From Anthonomus grandis grandis (taxonomy: Eukaryota; Arthropoda; Insecta; Coleoptera; Curculionidae), in the NCBI RefSeq assembly GCF_022605725.1, contig NC_065546.1, positions 22,192,227 to 22,256,226 on the forward strand: DNA of 64,000 nucleotides, read 5' to 3'. Shown one piece after another: positions 45,276 to 54,084 of this stretch. The notes below the pieces were generated by a model that did no database searches, was not told the DNA's origin, and saw only the letters and a list, made by a program, of their open reading frames with translations. Made by a program: the position numbers and the translations under genes. Numbering within the stretch: position 1 is the stretch's first letter; every line of letters starts with the position of its first letter.

Positions 45276-46325
45276 ATGCATTTATCTGAGAAAGAACGAA
45301 TTGAAATACTCATAATGATTAGTCATCATGCTGATCGTCCTGTGATTACTAGATCCACTGTTAGCAAAATCTAATCAAAATTTAGGTAACATGGCCATGT
45401 CAGAAATTTATCCAAAGAAAAACCTCCAAAAGCATATGAAGATGCTACAATGAGTGTTCTATTAGACGCGAAGTATAATCCCTTATGTTGCGATTAGTAC
45501 AATTTTCAGGAATTGGAATTAATCAATAGGGTCAGTGGAAAAAATACTTTATGTAAATATATCATTTTTATAAACTTCATTCATGTACAACTGATACATG
45601 AATTGTTAGAAGATGATTTTGGCTGCCTTTGATTTTGAGTGTAGTTTTGTGAGCAGATTCTTGAGGCTAAGAATGACTATCGAAATTTTATTCGAATCAT
45701 TATATTTCCTGATGAAGCCACCTTTACGTTAAATGGACACACGTTAACAGACAAAATTGCAGATATTGGGCAATCGAAAATTCTCATTGAATCCAAGAAT
45801 ACCACACACAGCGCCATCAAAAAATTAACGTGTGGGCAGGTATTGTGAAAAAATGAATGATTTTACCCTTTTTTTAAAGAAACATTAAACGCAGAGCGCT
45901 TCTTGGACTTTCTACAGTTTGAACTTCTCCCTGCTTTAGTTGTTTTATTCTCTGATCCACAAGAGTCTGACATACTTAGTAAGGAGATATGATTTTAACA
46001 AGACGGGACATCTTTTCACCTTTGCCATCGCCGTTTGACAATTTCTTAATGCAAGTTTTCCAACCGATGGATTGAACGAAAAGGACTGATTGAGTGGCCA
46101 CCAAAGTCACCGGGTATAATACCATTAGATTTTTTCATATGGGGCTCCTTGAAGTTCAGATTTTATGTCAATAAACCAAATAATGTTGATAATTTAAAGC
46201 CAAGAATTCCACAAGAAATAAGACTAATTGATCAGCAACTGTGATGGATGAAAAATGAAATAAAATGGCCCTATGATATTTTCAACATGTTCCGTTCTTC
46301 ATTTTGCTCTTGTTCTAATTCTGCC
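45276..46325 (+). pseudogene. Mariner transposase, heavily decayed (DD41D type)
   Basis: Plus strand. MHLSEKERIEILIMIS at the start, then after frame changes IIFPDEATFTLNGH (first Asp), NCRYWAIENSH, a QQDGTSFHL-like second block, WPPKSPGIIPLDFFIWGSLK (third Asp), YVNKPNNVDNLKPRIPQEI and FNMFRSSF. The second to third Asp distance is again about 41, though frame breaks make this approximate. No terminal repeats were delimited. The scrap at 6.07 kb matches its C-terminus. Confidence 0.75.
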
Positions 46326-46467
46326 AGGTGATATTGGAAGTGACATCACATTGTAAAGTTTTCTTAGGGTATTTTAAAACTATTAGTACTAAAAACGGCT
46401 AGACCAAAATACAATTTTACTTGGAATCCTAAGATAGTCATAGTTTATTTCGAGAGGAAATATTCCA

Positions 46468-46671
46468 ATGAGGACTGAGTCTAGAAATTCTAAGCAGGAA
46501 ACATTACTCACCTTAATAACAAAGCATAGATTGCATAGATTGACTTTAGACCTCATAAGGGGGGATAATGTAATCGTTGAGCCAGACGGGATTCAAGTCC
46601 TAATACCAGACAGAATTAAGACATCAAGACCCCACGCAATACAACCTGTACTAAATATTCCTTTTTTTTAG
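46468..46671 (+). pseudogene. Tyrosine recombinase fragment (Crypton/DIRS-like)
   Basis: A 67-codon frame reads ETLLTLITKHRLHRLTLDLI, then VEPDGIQVLIPDRIKTSRPH and PVLNIPFF. The pattern LATG(H/Q)R(x)QTLxLI..IxIxDxIKTSxPG..QPxLxxPFF is one I associate with insect tyrosine recombinases, containing the first catalytic Arg and Lys region. Here GHR has become KHR. The rest of the enzyme is absent. The assignment is from memory of the pattern and is moderate. Confidence 0.45.
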
Positions 46672-46850
46672 TGAAAATGTTTGAATTTGTGTAGCAACCA
46701 GTCTGCTTCACTATCTTTAAGATCTCACTGACTTCGAGATTATCTCTTTATATTAAGGGAAAAGTCCATTCTGAAGTTGAGTCAATATAATATTGAATAG
46801 TTAGTAGGGGAAGCCTCTCTATAAATAAAATGCTAATTCTCTAATTTCAG

Positions 46851-46891
46851 GAGTGATGCATTTCGGAAAGTGTTCTTGTCATCATCAGACT
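46851..46891 (-). repeat. Hammerhead-like motif, Penelope type
   Basis: The minus strand reads AGT, CTGATGA, a weak stem, CC, GAAA, TGCAT, C, ACT. The core CTGATGA and GAAA are intact, stem III would be the palindrome ATGCAT, and AGT/ACT can form stem I. Stem II pairing is poor (GACAAG against CTTTCC). Possibly a decayed Penelope ribozyme. Confidence 0.4.
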
Positions 46892-47490
46892 AGAAATACT
46901 TAACACACACAAATTCTAAACGATTTGTTATTGTTATTGAGGAGTGATGCCGAAATTCATTTTTTTATAAGAAATTTGTATCATCCTATGGATCCTATTG
47001 AATTTTTTAAAGAAACTAATGAATGTTCGTTGGATCTTTTTATTTCCAAAAATATGAAACCTTTTGATCTCTGTAGGACACATTTATGCGATTTGTGATG
47101 TAAATTATAAAATATACCACAAGAGTACTTAGCGAAAGCACATAATAAATATTACGCTACTCTGTATTATGTTTAAAAATTACGCCTACCCATACCCTTT
47201 TTATAGCATTCGAACCCTACCTTTTTTCTGGTTTATTAATTCTCGGAAATTTCCATTTAATTACTCTCTGTCTATTTAATATACAATATAGGAAGAAACA
47301 AAATGAAATTAAGTTATGTCCTAAAGAGGAATTGTACTGATTTTAATGTTTGCTTACATATTTTTAAAGTATACTCTAATTTCTACTATTAAAGTTATTC
47401 ATTATTAAAGTGCTATAAAACTTCTATATAGACCATAAATAAACCCTAAATAAAAACCCTTTCGCTCTTATTTTGAAGGTTAAGTTGGTT
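46892..47490. other. No gene identified
   Basis: A short open stretch near 46975-47095 (YHPMDPIEFFKETNECSLDL) looks like a transposon protein scrap that I cannot place. The rest is AT-rich. Confidence 0.35.
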
Positions 47491-47495
47491 ATTAT

Positions 47496-47754
47496 TATTT
47501 AATAATACACTTGATGTGTGATGTATATATTTTAATTTAAGTTTTACAACAAAATAAATAGTTTTATGTGCAAATACAGTTTAAAAGGAAGCATCTATAT
47601 GCTCGAGTCGAAAGTCGAGTTGAGTCTCTCTGCTGGCGTGATGACGTAGAAGCCAGGTTGTGCAATCAGGCATCAGGTTACCGGTTTGGCGCAGTTGTGG
47701 TTGTAAATTTTCTGGGTGTTATGAATATTGGGTTTGGATATGAAATATCGAACA
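47496..47754 (-). repeat. BEL 3' LTR, internally deleted
   Basis: Matches the right LTR at both ends (TTTAATAATACACTTGATG; GATATGAAATATCGAACA). It lacks roughly 380 bases found in the right LTR between GGAAGC and CGAAAGTCGAGTTGAG, including the GC-rich portion. The TG terminus has become TA. Confidence 0.85.
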
Positions 47755-48045
47755 TACCCTCCCCTTGACAACCTAAAGGCTTCAATACAATTACTCGCAT
47801 CTGGGTAAAATACAAAGCTTTACCGCTGGTCTCTTAATAACAGTTAAGGCAGTCTTGATGGTGGCGGTTCGAACAACTCCATCGCAACCGGGATGGACAG
47901 CTTGCACCAAGCCAAGTTCCACTTCAATGGAGGTACTTCATTCTCTTTGATAAGAACTGGGTATACCCAGGTTTCAGAAGGTCCGTGCAGTTCCGTTAAG
48001 CGTTGGCCTATGAGAAAATGGCCAGGAGTGATTAGCTGAGGATCA

Positions 48046-48483
48046 TTAGGATCTTAGGAATAAGGGTATAGGGGATCGCGAATTAAGACACGCCCCGATC
48101 TGAGTAAGGATGGTTGAGAATTCTTCAAAAGTAAGAGGTGTCTGATTAAGCACTCTCTTAATATGATACTTTGGGGATTTAACTCCTGCCTCCCATATTC
48201 CACCGAATCGGGCAGAATGCTTAGGAATAAAATGAAATTTAATATTTTCCTGGAAAAACTCAGAATTCAAAGCGTTTTCATTTTTGAATAAAAAATTAGA
48301 TATTTCATTTTTCGCGTCGATGAAATTTGATCCATGATCTGAGTAAATATTCACGCTTATACCTCTTATCGAAAAGAACCTACGGAGGTTCGCGATAAAA
48401 GCTATATTATTTTGAACTTCCTCGAATTCCCAAAATCTTGATATTTGATTATCAAGATCCTGTAAGGTGCTTAAATTACACAT
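48046..48483 (-). pseudogene. BEL integrase fragment
   Basis: The minus strand reads IAFIANLRRFFSIRG, NIYSDHGSNF (integrase core Asp), IPKHSARFGGIWEAGVKSPK (core Glu) and GACLNSRSPI. A further stretch down to about 47850 (DPNDPQLITPGHFLIGQRL) reads as the BEL C-terminal integrase domain in another frame. At its N-terminal side the frame runs straight on from RFWEFEEV, which normally precedes the reverse transcriptase, so the RT and RNase H have been excised at about 48425. Confidence 0.8.
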
Positions 48484-48486
48484 GAC

Positions 48487-50313
48487 TTACACTGAGTTAC
48501 TTTTATTATCTACATAGAGAGGAAGGGACATGCCAGAAACAATCCAACCAAATTGGGTTTTTTGGAGAGTCGGCATATGTCTGCCTAGCTTTATTTGACC
48601 CACCATTAACAGATCCGAAAAGTAATCTGCGCCTATCAAAATATCAATAGATCCAGGTACATTATAGATTAGGAGGAATGTTAATGTGCGAAATGTCCAA
48701 TAAGAAACTTGGTATTTGATTTGAGATTTTGGGCAATAATAAATATTTGATACCAATATTAAAGGGCACTTGTCTAGCTTGCAGTTTAACTTTAGTATGT
48801 TTCAAAATGTTGTAGCCTTTTGATTAAATGAGTATTAAGATTTAATTTTTTGCAAAATGATTCGCTATAAAGCTTGACTTTTCTGCCACTATCCAATAAA
48901 ATTCAACATGAATGAATCCAACCTTGATTGTCAGTAATGTAAACCAAAGCCGTAGATAAAAGAACACGATTAGAAATGAGATTAGCCGAAAATAGGCAAG
49001 TTTGATTATTTTCTGAGATTTCAGGAATTCGGTTTTGATTTGTATCATTATGGTTAAATCTAAAATGCAATAACGTATTGTGTTTTACTTGACATTTTCT
49101 GCAGGGGGTAGAGCGACATTGTTCGGTTTTATGATTTTCACGAAGATAGTTTATGCAAAACTTATGCTTTTTAGCCTCTTGCAGCCTTAAATATGGGTTA
49201 AGATCAATGAAATTTTTACAATTATAAATTGTATGACTTTTATTACAAAAACTGCAAAAAGGAACATGCGTAGAAAATAAAGTTTTAATGTGTTGTTTAT
49301 TTGCCCTACTAGTGTTATGTTGATTAGCATTATATGAAGGTTGAGGAGTAGAATTAATAGTTTCTAATATTCGACACTTTTCAGCCAGAAAATCAGCAAA
49401 CATTTGCTTTATTACAATGTCGTGCTTAGCATACTCAGACACCCACTCCCGTCTGGTGACTGGATCTAGTTTTAACAAAAATAAGTAAGTGATTATAACA
49501 TCCTAGGAATCTACTGGTAAATCAAGTACTTTAAGGGCACTTAGATGACGATTTATACCGTCCAAAATATTTCTTAATTCTTTATGACCCTCTTTTAGAG
49601 CCAGTCTGATTTCAAACAAAGATTTAATGTGATTTTTAAATAATAATGGCTTGTTTTCATATCGTTCTACCAATAGATATTATGCCACAACATAGTTGTT
49701 TGAGGAGATTTCGAGTGAGGTGAGTAGGTCTGATGCTTGACCTTTCAGCGATAATTTTAAGTAATGAAACTTATTAATTTCTGGTATTGTATTATCTATA
49801 TGAATCAGCGATTCTTTCGAGGTAAACGTATCTTTAAAAAATAGTCATTGCTCAAAATTTCCATCAAATGATGGTAATGTTATCGTGGGAAGCTTTACTT
49901 GAGGCGACTTAAAGCCAGAGTTCGGAGTGACTTCGTCTTCTATGTGTGAAGGCACTACAGAAGAAGTTTGAAATTGTTCATGATTTTCTAAATCCGTTTG
50001 ACTCCGTTAAACAACAGAGAAGTAATTGTTTTCAAACTCCGTACGTTCTTTTTCTTGTATATCATTACCTACTGAAGTTTCTATCAGTTCTATTTCGGAT
50101 TAAATGTTAAAAAAATTATTTAAAATCGGTGTTATTTTAGAAAGACGAAAATCTAATTGCTTAAAATCTGGGTTTTCCTTTAATATTTCAGCCTCAAAAT
50201 ATGTGTGAATCCTGAATGAATATGAATCGTGTTAATTGAGGTTTATCGTTTTTCCGTGTATTCTTTAGCTTTTTTAATTTATTAGCAACAATATGTTCCT
50301 CTTCAGAAGACAT
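48487..50313 (-). pseudogene. BEL gag and aspartic protease region
   Basis: The start MSSEEEHIVANKLKKLK at 50313 is typical of BEL gag. LPSFDGNFEQW and FHYLKLSLKGQA around 49.9-49.7 kb are the DUF1759 gag core. The C-terminal region has retroviral-type zinc knuckles CSFCNKSHTIYNC and CRSTPCRKCQVKHN (about 49.26-49.06 kb). The protease-like segment follows, ending GSIDILIGADYFSDLL and TQFGWIVSG at 48756-48487. The DSG active site is not readable. Several stops break the region; the longest open piece is 49478-48903. Confidence 0.8.
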
Positions 50314-50647
50314 GTTTTTAAGAATTTAAAATTTTACAACTGTAAAAATAATACAAAAAAAGGAGTATGCAAAATAATTAAGGTTGAATGTATATGAGAA
50401 AATACAACGCTTGACGCTATACAAAATCAACGATTATATAGGAATTTATAAAATAGTTCTTAATCGGAATGGACTGACTTTTTTTTTGGAGAACCACCCA
50501 CGCTACTAGGCAGATAGTGTTTTCGCTTCTCGCCCTTGCCCGTCGTTCGTCGCTTCGATTGATGAAAATGGCCGCTCGGATTGCCTGGAGACGGCAATGA
50601 TTTTCTTCGATTTCTCGCTGGTAATCAGGTTTGAAGGTCCAAAAATA

Positions 50648-51268
50648 TGTTTAATAATACACTTGATGTTTTTTACTGTATATATTTTAATTTAAGTTTT
50701 ACAACAAAATAGATAGTTTTATGTGCGAATGAATACATATTAACAGGAAGCGGTCTATACCGTAGCCGATCGATAGTTCTAGCCTGGACACTTATCCCCG
50801 CTTCCATCGATACGTCACAACAGAAGCCGAATTCATGCGAGGCGACGACCGCATCGCGATGGCAAAAATTCCGCGCTGGAGCACATATTTTGCGTTGATT
50901 CGAAATAATATTTTACTGCAGTTGTTATTGTAGTTTATAGTAAGATTACGCATTTAAAATTTTAAACTACCAAACTATTTTGATACTCGCTTTGAGTTTT
51001 AAAAAGAATAAAAATACGGTATGTCCCGCGGTATTTCCAGTTAGTCATTCCAATGTACGGCGTGCGCCACCAAATCTCGGCTTCAATTTTGACGCCACAA
51101 AACCAGTGTCACGGCTAGAACTCTCGATCGGCTACGTCTATACGCTCCAGTCGAAAGTCGAGTTGAGTCTCTCTGCCGGCGTGATGACGTAGAAGCCAGG
51201 TTGTGCAATCAGGTATCAGCGAGGTTGCAGGTTCGGCGCAGTTGTGGTTGCAAATTTCCTGGGTGTTA
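50648..51268 (-). repeat. BEL 5' LTR, larger part
   Basis: From TGTTTAATAATACACTTGATG to GGGTGTTA. The last ~33 bases of this LTR (53961-53993) are displaced by the Harbinger insertion. It contains the GC-rich block absent from the other LTR (CCGATCGATAG, CATCGATACGTCAC). Confidence 0.85.
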
Positions 51269-51512
51269 TGGCTCGTGTCCACTAGCAAATAAACTTGCTA
51301 GAGTTACTCTCACAAGTCACTTGCAGCGCTTGTAAACAGCCACCGTAGAGTAATATTGCAGAAAGTTTACTTGCCGGGCAAGTACTTGCTGACTTGCTAG
51401 AGCTTGTAGTGTACACCGCATGTTTCAGCAAGTTAATTTGCAATTATCAATATCGAAACTGTTCCGAAATATTTGCAGCAAGTAGTGAAATATTTACGTG
51501 TATTTAAAAAAA

Positions 51513-53221
51513 ATGGTGGACCGGCATGTTTGGAGTAGGGACGACACTAATTTATTGATTGAAAATGTTGAACCATACCCAGAATTATGGAATGTACATT
51601 GCAAAGACTTTAAAAACAGAGTAAAAAAGCAGGGTACTTTTCAAAAATTAGCAAAACTATTTGAAACGTCTGAAAACGAAATTCAACGCAAGTTACACAA
51701 CTTAAGAACACAACTGAATCAGGAGTGGAAAAAAATTCAAAAGAAAAAAAGTGGACAAGGGGTAAATGAAGTGTATAAGAGCACATGGGAATTCTTTGAT
51801 TCTTTAAAATTCATGTTAGCTGCAAATGTTCAAAGCTGTACAGAAGATAATCTGGTAAGTAAAAGTCGAAAATTAATTTTATTTTATTTAAAGTATTTTA
51901 TATTAGGTGTTTAAAGTAATCAGTAGTCAAAACCTTAACCTATATATCATTTTAGATTTGTACTGCCATGGAACCTCACCTTGAGGAACCTCACCTTGAA
52001 TAAAGTAGTTTTTAAAATCTTCTCGAACCATTTTAGCATTTTAGGAACAATTATGGAGATTTCTGGTATTAAGTGGCAATAAGTTTTGTTTTGGAATACC
52101 TTCCTGGTGCCACTGACCATTTATAATACCTCCATCGCTTTCTGTATCGAAAATTCCTGTCGGTGCATAATTTGCTTTCGACGAATTTCTGGTTATTAAA
52201 AAGTTATGAAGAACGCATATTGACAAAACAATTTTTTTTTACTTTTTCAGGGCAAAGTTGTATACGTTTCCTTAATACCCGAAAAGGATTTGCTATAATA
52301 CCAAATACATTTTCAATTTTTCTTCTTGCACGTGAGAGTCGGTAATTAAATACGCGGTTTGGTTTAAGCAAGTTTGGTTTCATTGCAAATGCGTCGTCTG
52401 CTACAAAAACAAACGGTGAAAAGTTTTTCTTTCCCGGCAGCTGTTGTGGAGGAGGCAAATTTACATTATTATTTGCCAAAGCGGTAGACAGAGAACACAT
52501 GTTATACACGCCGCCATCCGAAATTCTTCCATTACAACCAACATCCACATAAATAAATTATAATTTGCATCAGCCAATGCCATTAAAACTATGCTGTGCG
52601 TGCCTTTGTAGTTAAAATAATACCTTCCACTGCAAGGTGGGGCTTGCATAACGACATGTTTTTCATCCAGAGCTCCTAGGCAGTTTGGGAAATTCCAGAT
52701 ATTTTCAAAATCTTTTGCAATCCTAATCCATTCTTCTTGGGTATTTGGAACCTAAAATTAAAATATTTTTTCAGACTCAAAAAGATGAGGATACACTGAC
52801 ACAAAATTCTACAATAGATGAGGGACAAAATATTGAAACAGAAACAAAAAGTACACCGTCCAAAAAACCTAAAAAAATTAAAGTGACTGAAGAAGATGCG
52901 ATGTTGGCAAATGCAGTAAAGGTGATGAATCGACCCTCAGATAACTGGCAAATATTTGGAGATTATGTGGCATCCGAGCTTAGATCCCTACGTTCAGAGC
53001 AGCTCCAATTAAGGTTGAGAAGAATGATACAAAGAGATATTCTTATAATTTCAGAATTAGCTGATAACTATGATTCTGGACATTCAACACCGGCCTCTGT
53101 CCCTCTTTTATACCCTACATATGATTCAAGTGCCTCATCGTCAACTCAATATACTGTGCAGCCCTATACTGACAAGACAATTTACACAGGTACAACAGCA
53201 ATTAAAATTATAGACATTTAA
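51513..53221 (+). CDS. Harbinger accessory protein with MADF (Myb/SANT-like) domain, one intron
   Basis: Exon 1 51513-51854 (114 codons) and exon 2 52775-53221 (stop 53219-53221), joined in phase 0 across a 920-bp GTAAGT...TTTTTTCAG intron; ~262 residues, no stop or frameshift seen. Residues ~5-95 form the MADF/Myb-like domain: HVWSRDDTNLLIENVEPYPE, LWNVHCKDFKNRVKK, KLHNLRTQLNQEWKK. Exon 2 has a basic NLS-like PSKKPKKIKVTEED, then a BESS-like segment (FGDYVASELRSLRSEQLQLR, RRMIQRDIL) and a Ser/Thr-rich tail. In this superfamily such proteins help import and target the transposase. ATG at 51513 is the first in frame with the domain. Confidence 0.82.
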
Positions 53222-53791
53222 ATACATACCTTTAAATATTCCTTTTTTAGAGCTTCCACAATTGCAGCACAGCACTCAGGATCAATCCTTGCGATCGTAC
53301 ATACAGGGATTCGATACAAATACATAAGAGAATGGTAGGAATCACCTGCAATAATTAAAATTATACTTTTTTCTTTGTGATTATAATTACTTTTCATGAA
53401 AATAAAAATATTTTGTTGTAAAATATAATATTTATTTTAGTATATATATTTAGCTTTCTAAGTAATTACCTGTGGCTAAAAAGCGAAGTGTCAAAGACAG
53501 GTGTTCTTCTGGTCTAATGGCCTGTCGCATTTTTGTATCTTTCTTATATATCTTTTCCTTCACCAAACCAAGCAAAAAATCGAAGTCTTTTGCAGACATT
53601 CGTAGAAAGTTTTTCAACTGTTGTGGGTCTTCCATTCTTAACTCATTAAGTAACTTCTCATGTAATCCTAAAGTAGCTCTACGCTGAATCCATTTTCTTA
53701 CCCAAATTTTTCTTTTATTTTTTTCCTTTTTCTCTTTTCGTTTTTTTATTAAATATATCACAACCGCAGCAGCTATTTGCCGAGATGACAT
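52041..53791 (-). pseudogene. HARBI1-like Harbinger transposase, three exons, two frameshifts
   Basis: Exon 1 53791-53470 (MSSRQIAAAVVIYLIKKRKE, then LKNFLRMSAKDFDFLLGLV). Intron 1 53469-53346 is phase 1, GT-AG. Exon 2 53345-53230 (GDSYHSLMYLYRIPVCTIA). Intron 2 53229-52752 is GTATGT-AG. Exon 3 runs from 52751 to 52041 (VPNTQEEWIR). DDE residues: NCLGALDEKHV (Asp), VDVGCNGRISDGGV (Asp), RARRKIENVFGI (Glu). A missing T near 52550 and an extra A near 52228 shift the frame, so this copy is inactive. The domain order is normal for a ~360-residue HARBI1 protein. Confidence 0.85.
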
Positions 53792-54084
53792 ATTTACAAA
53801 ACTAGTGTACACGTTTTACTTAAAGAAATACAGCAAGTAAAGCTTGCTGAGTAACTTTCCCAAATAAATTTGAAAATAATTGAAATAAAGTGTAGACACT
53901 CCAGCAAGTTACTTGGTAAAGAACTATCGCAAGTTAATTGCATGTGGACACGAGGCTTTATGAATGTTGGGTTTGGATATGAAATATCGAACAATTATTT
54001 ATTTAGGTTTCTATTTACGTTTACTTTAATATTTTTACCTAAAGGGTCTAATACTAAAGACTAGAGCTAGTTCATCTCATTTAA

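Larger units (their letters stand above)
51269..53957. mobile_element. PIF/Harbinger element with TTA duplication, two interleaved genes
   Basis: TIRs TGGCTCGTGTCCAC and AGCCTCGTGTCCAC (the latter on the reverse strand) with TTA on each side (51266-51268, 53958-53960). The empty site is visible in the left LTR (GGTGTTATGAATATTGGG). Subterminal regions carry many ACTTGC/GCAAGT motifs, probably transposase-binding sites. The element encodes a MADF protein on the plus strand and a HARBI1-like transposase on the minus strand. Each has an intron that contains an exon of the other. Confidence 0.92.
47496..53993 (-). mobile_element. BEL/Pao LTR retrotransposon, internally deleted, with Harbinger insert
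   Basis: Two LTRs bound the element: left 47496-47754, right 50648-53993 including a 2.7-kb Harbinger. ATTAT flanks both outer edges (47491-47495, 53994-53998), the 5-bp duplication expected. The coding strand is minus, so the right LTR is 5'. A primer-binding-like TGGACCTTCAAACC lies 6 bases inside it (50628-50641), and a polypurine tract (AAGGGGAGGGTA on the minus strand, 47755-47766) abuts the 3' LTR. The interior encodes gag, protease and integrase pieces but no reverse transcriptase. Confidence 0.88.

Noticed and set aside
47568..47768. 66-codon frame in the left BEL LTR and related frames at 50980-51192
   Set aside because: Both are LTR sequence; similarity between them reflects the LTR repeat, not a gene.
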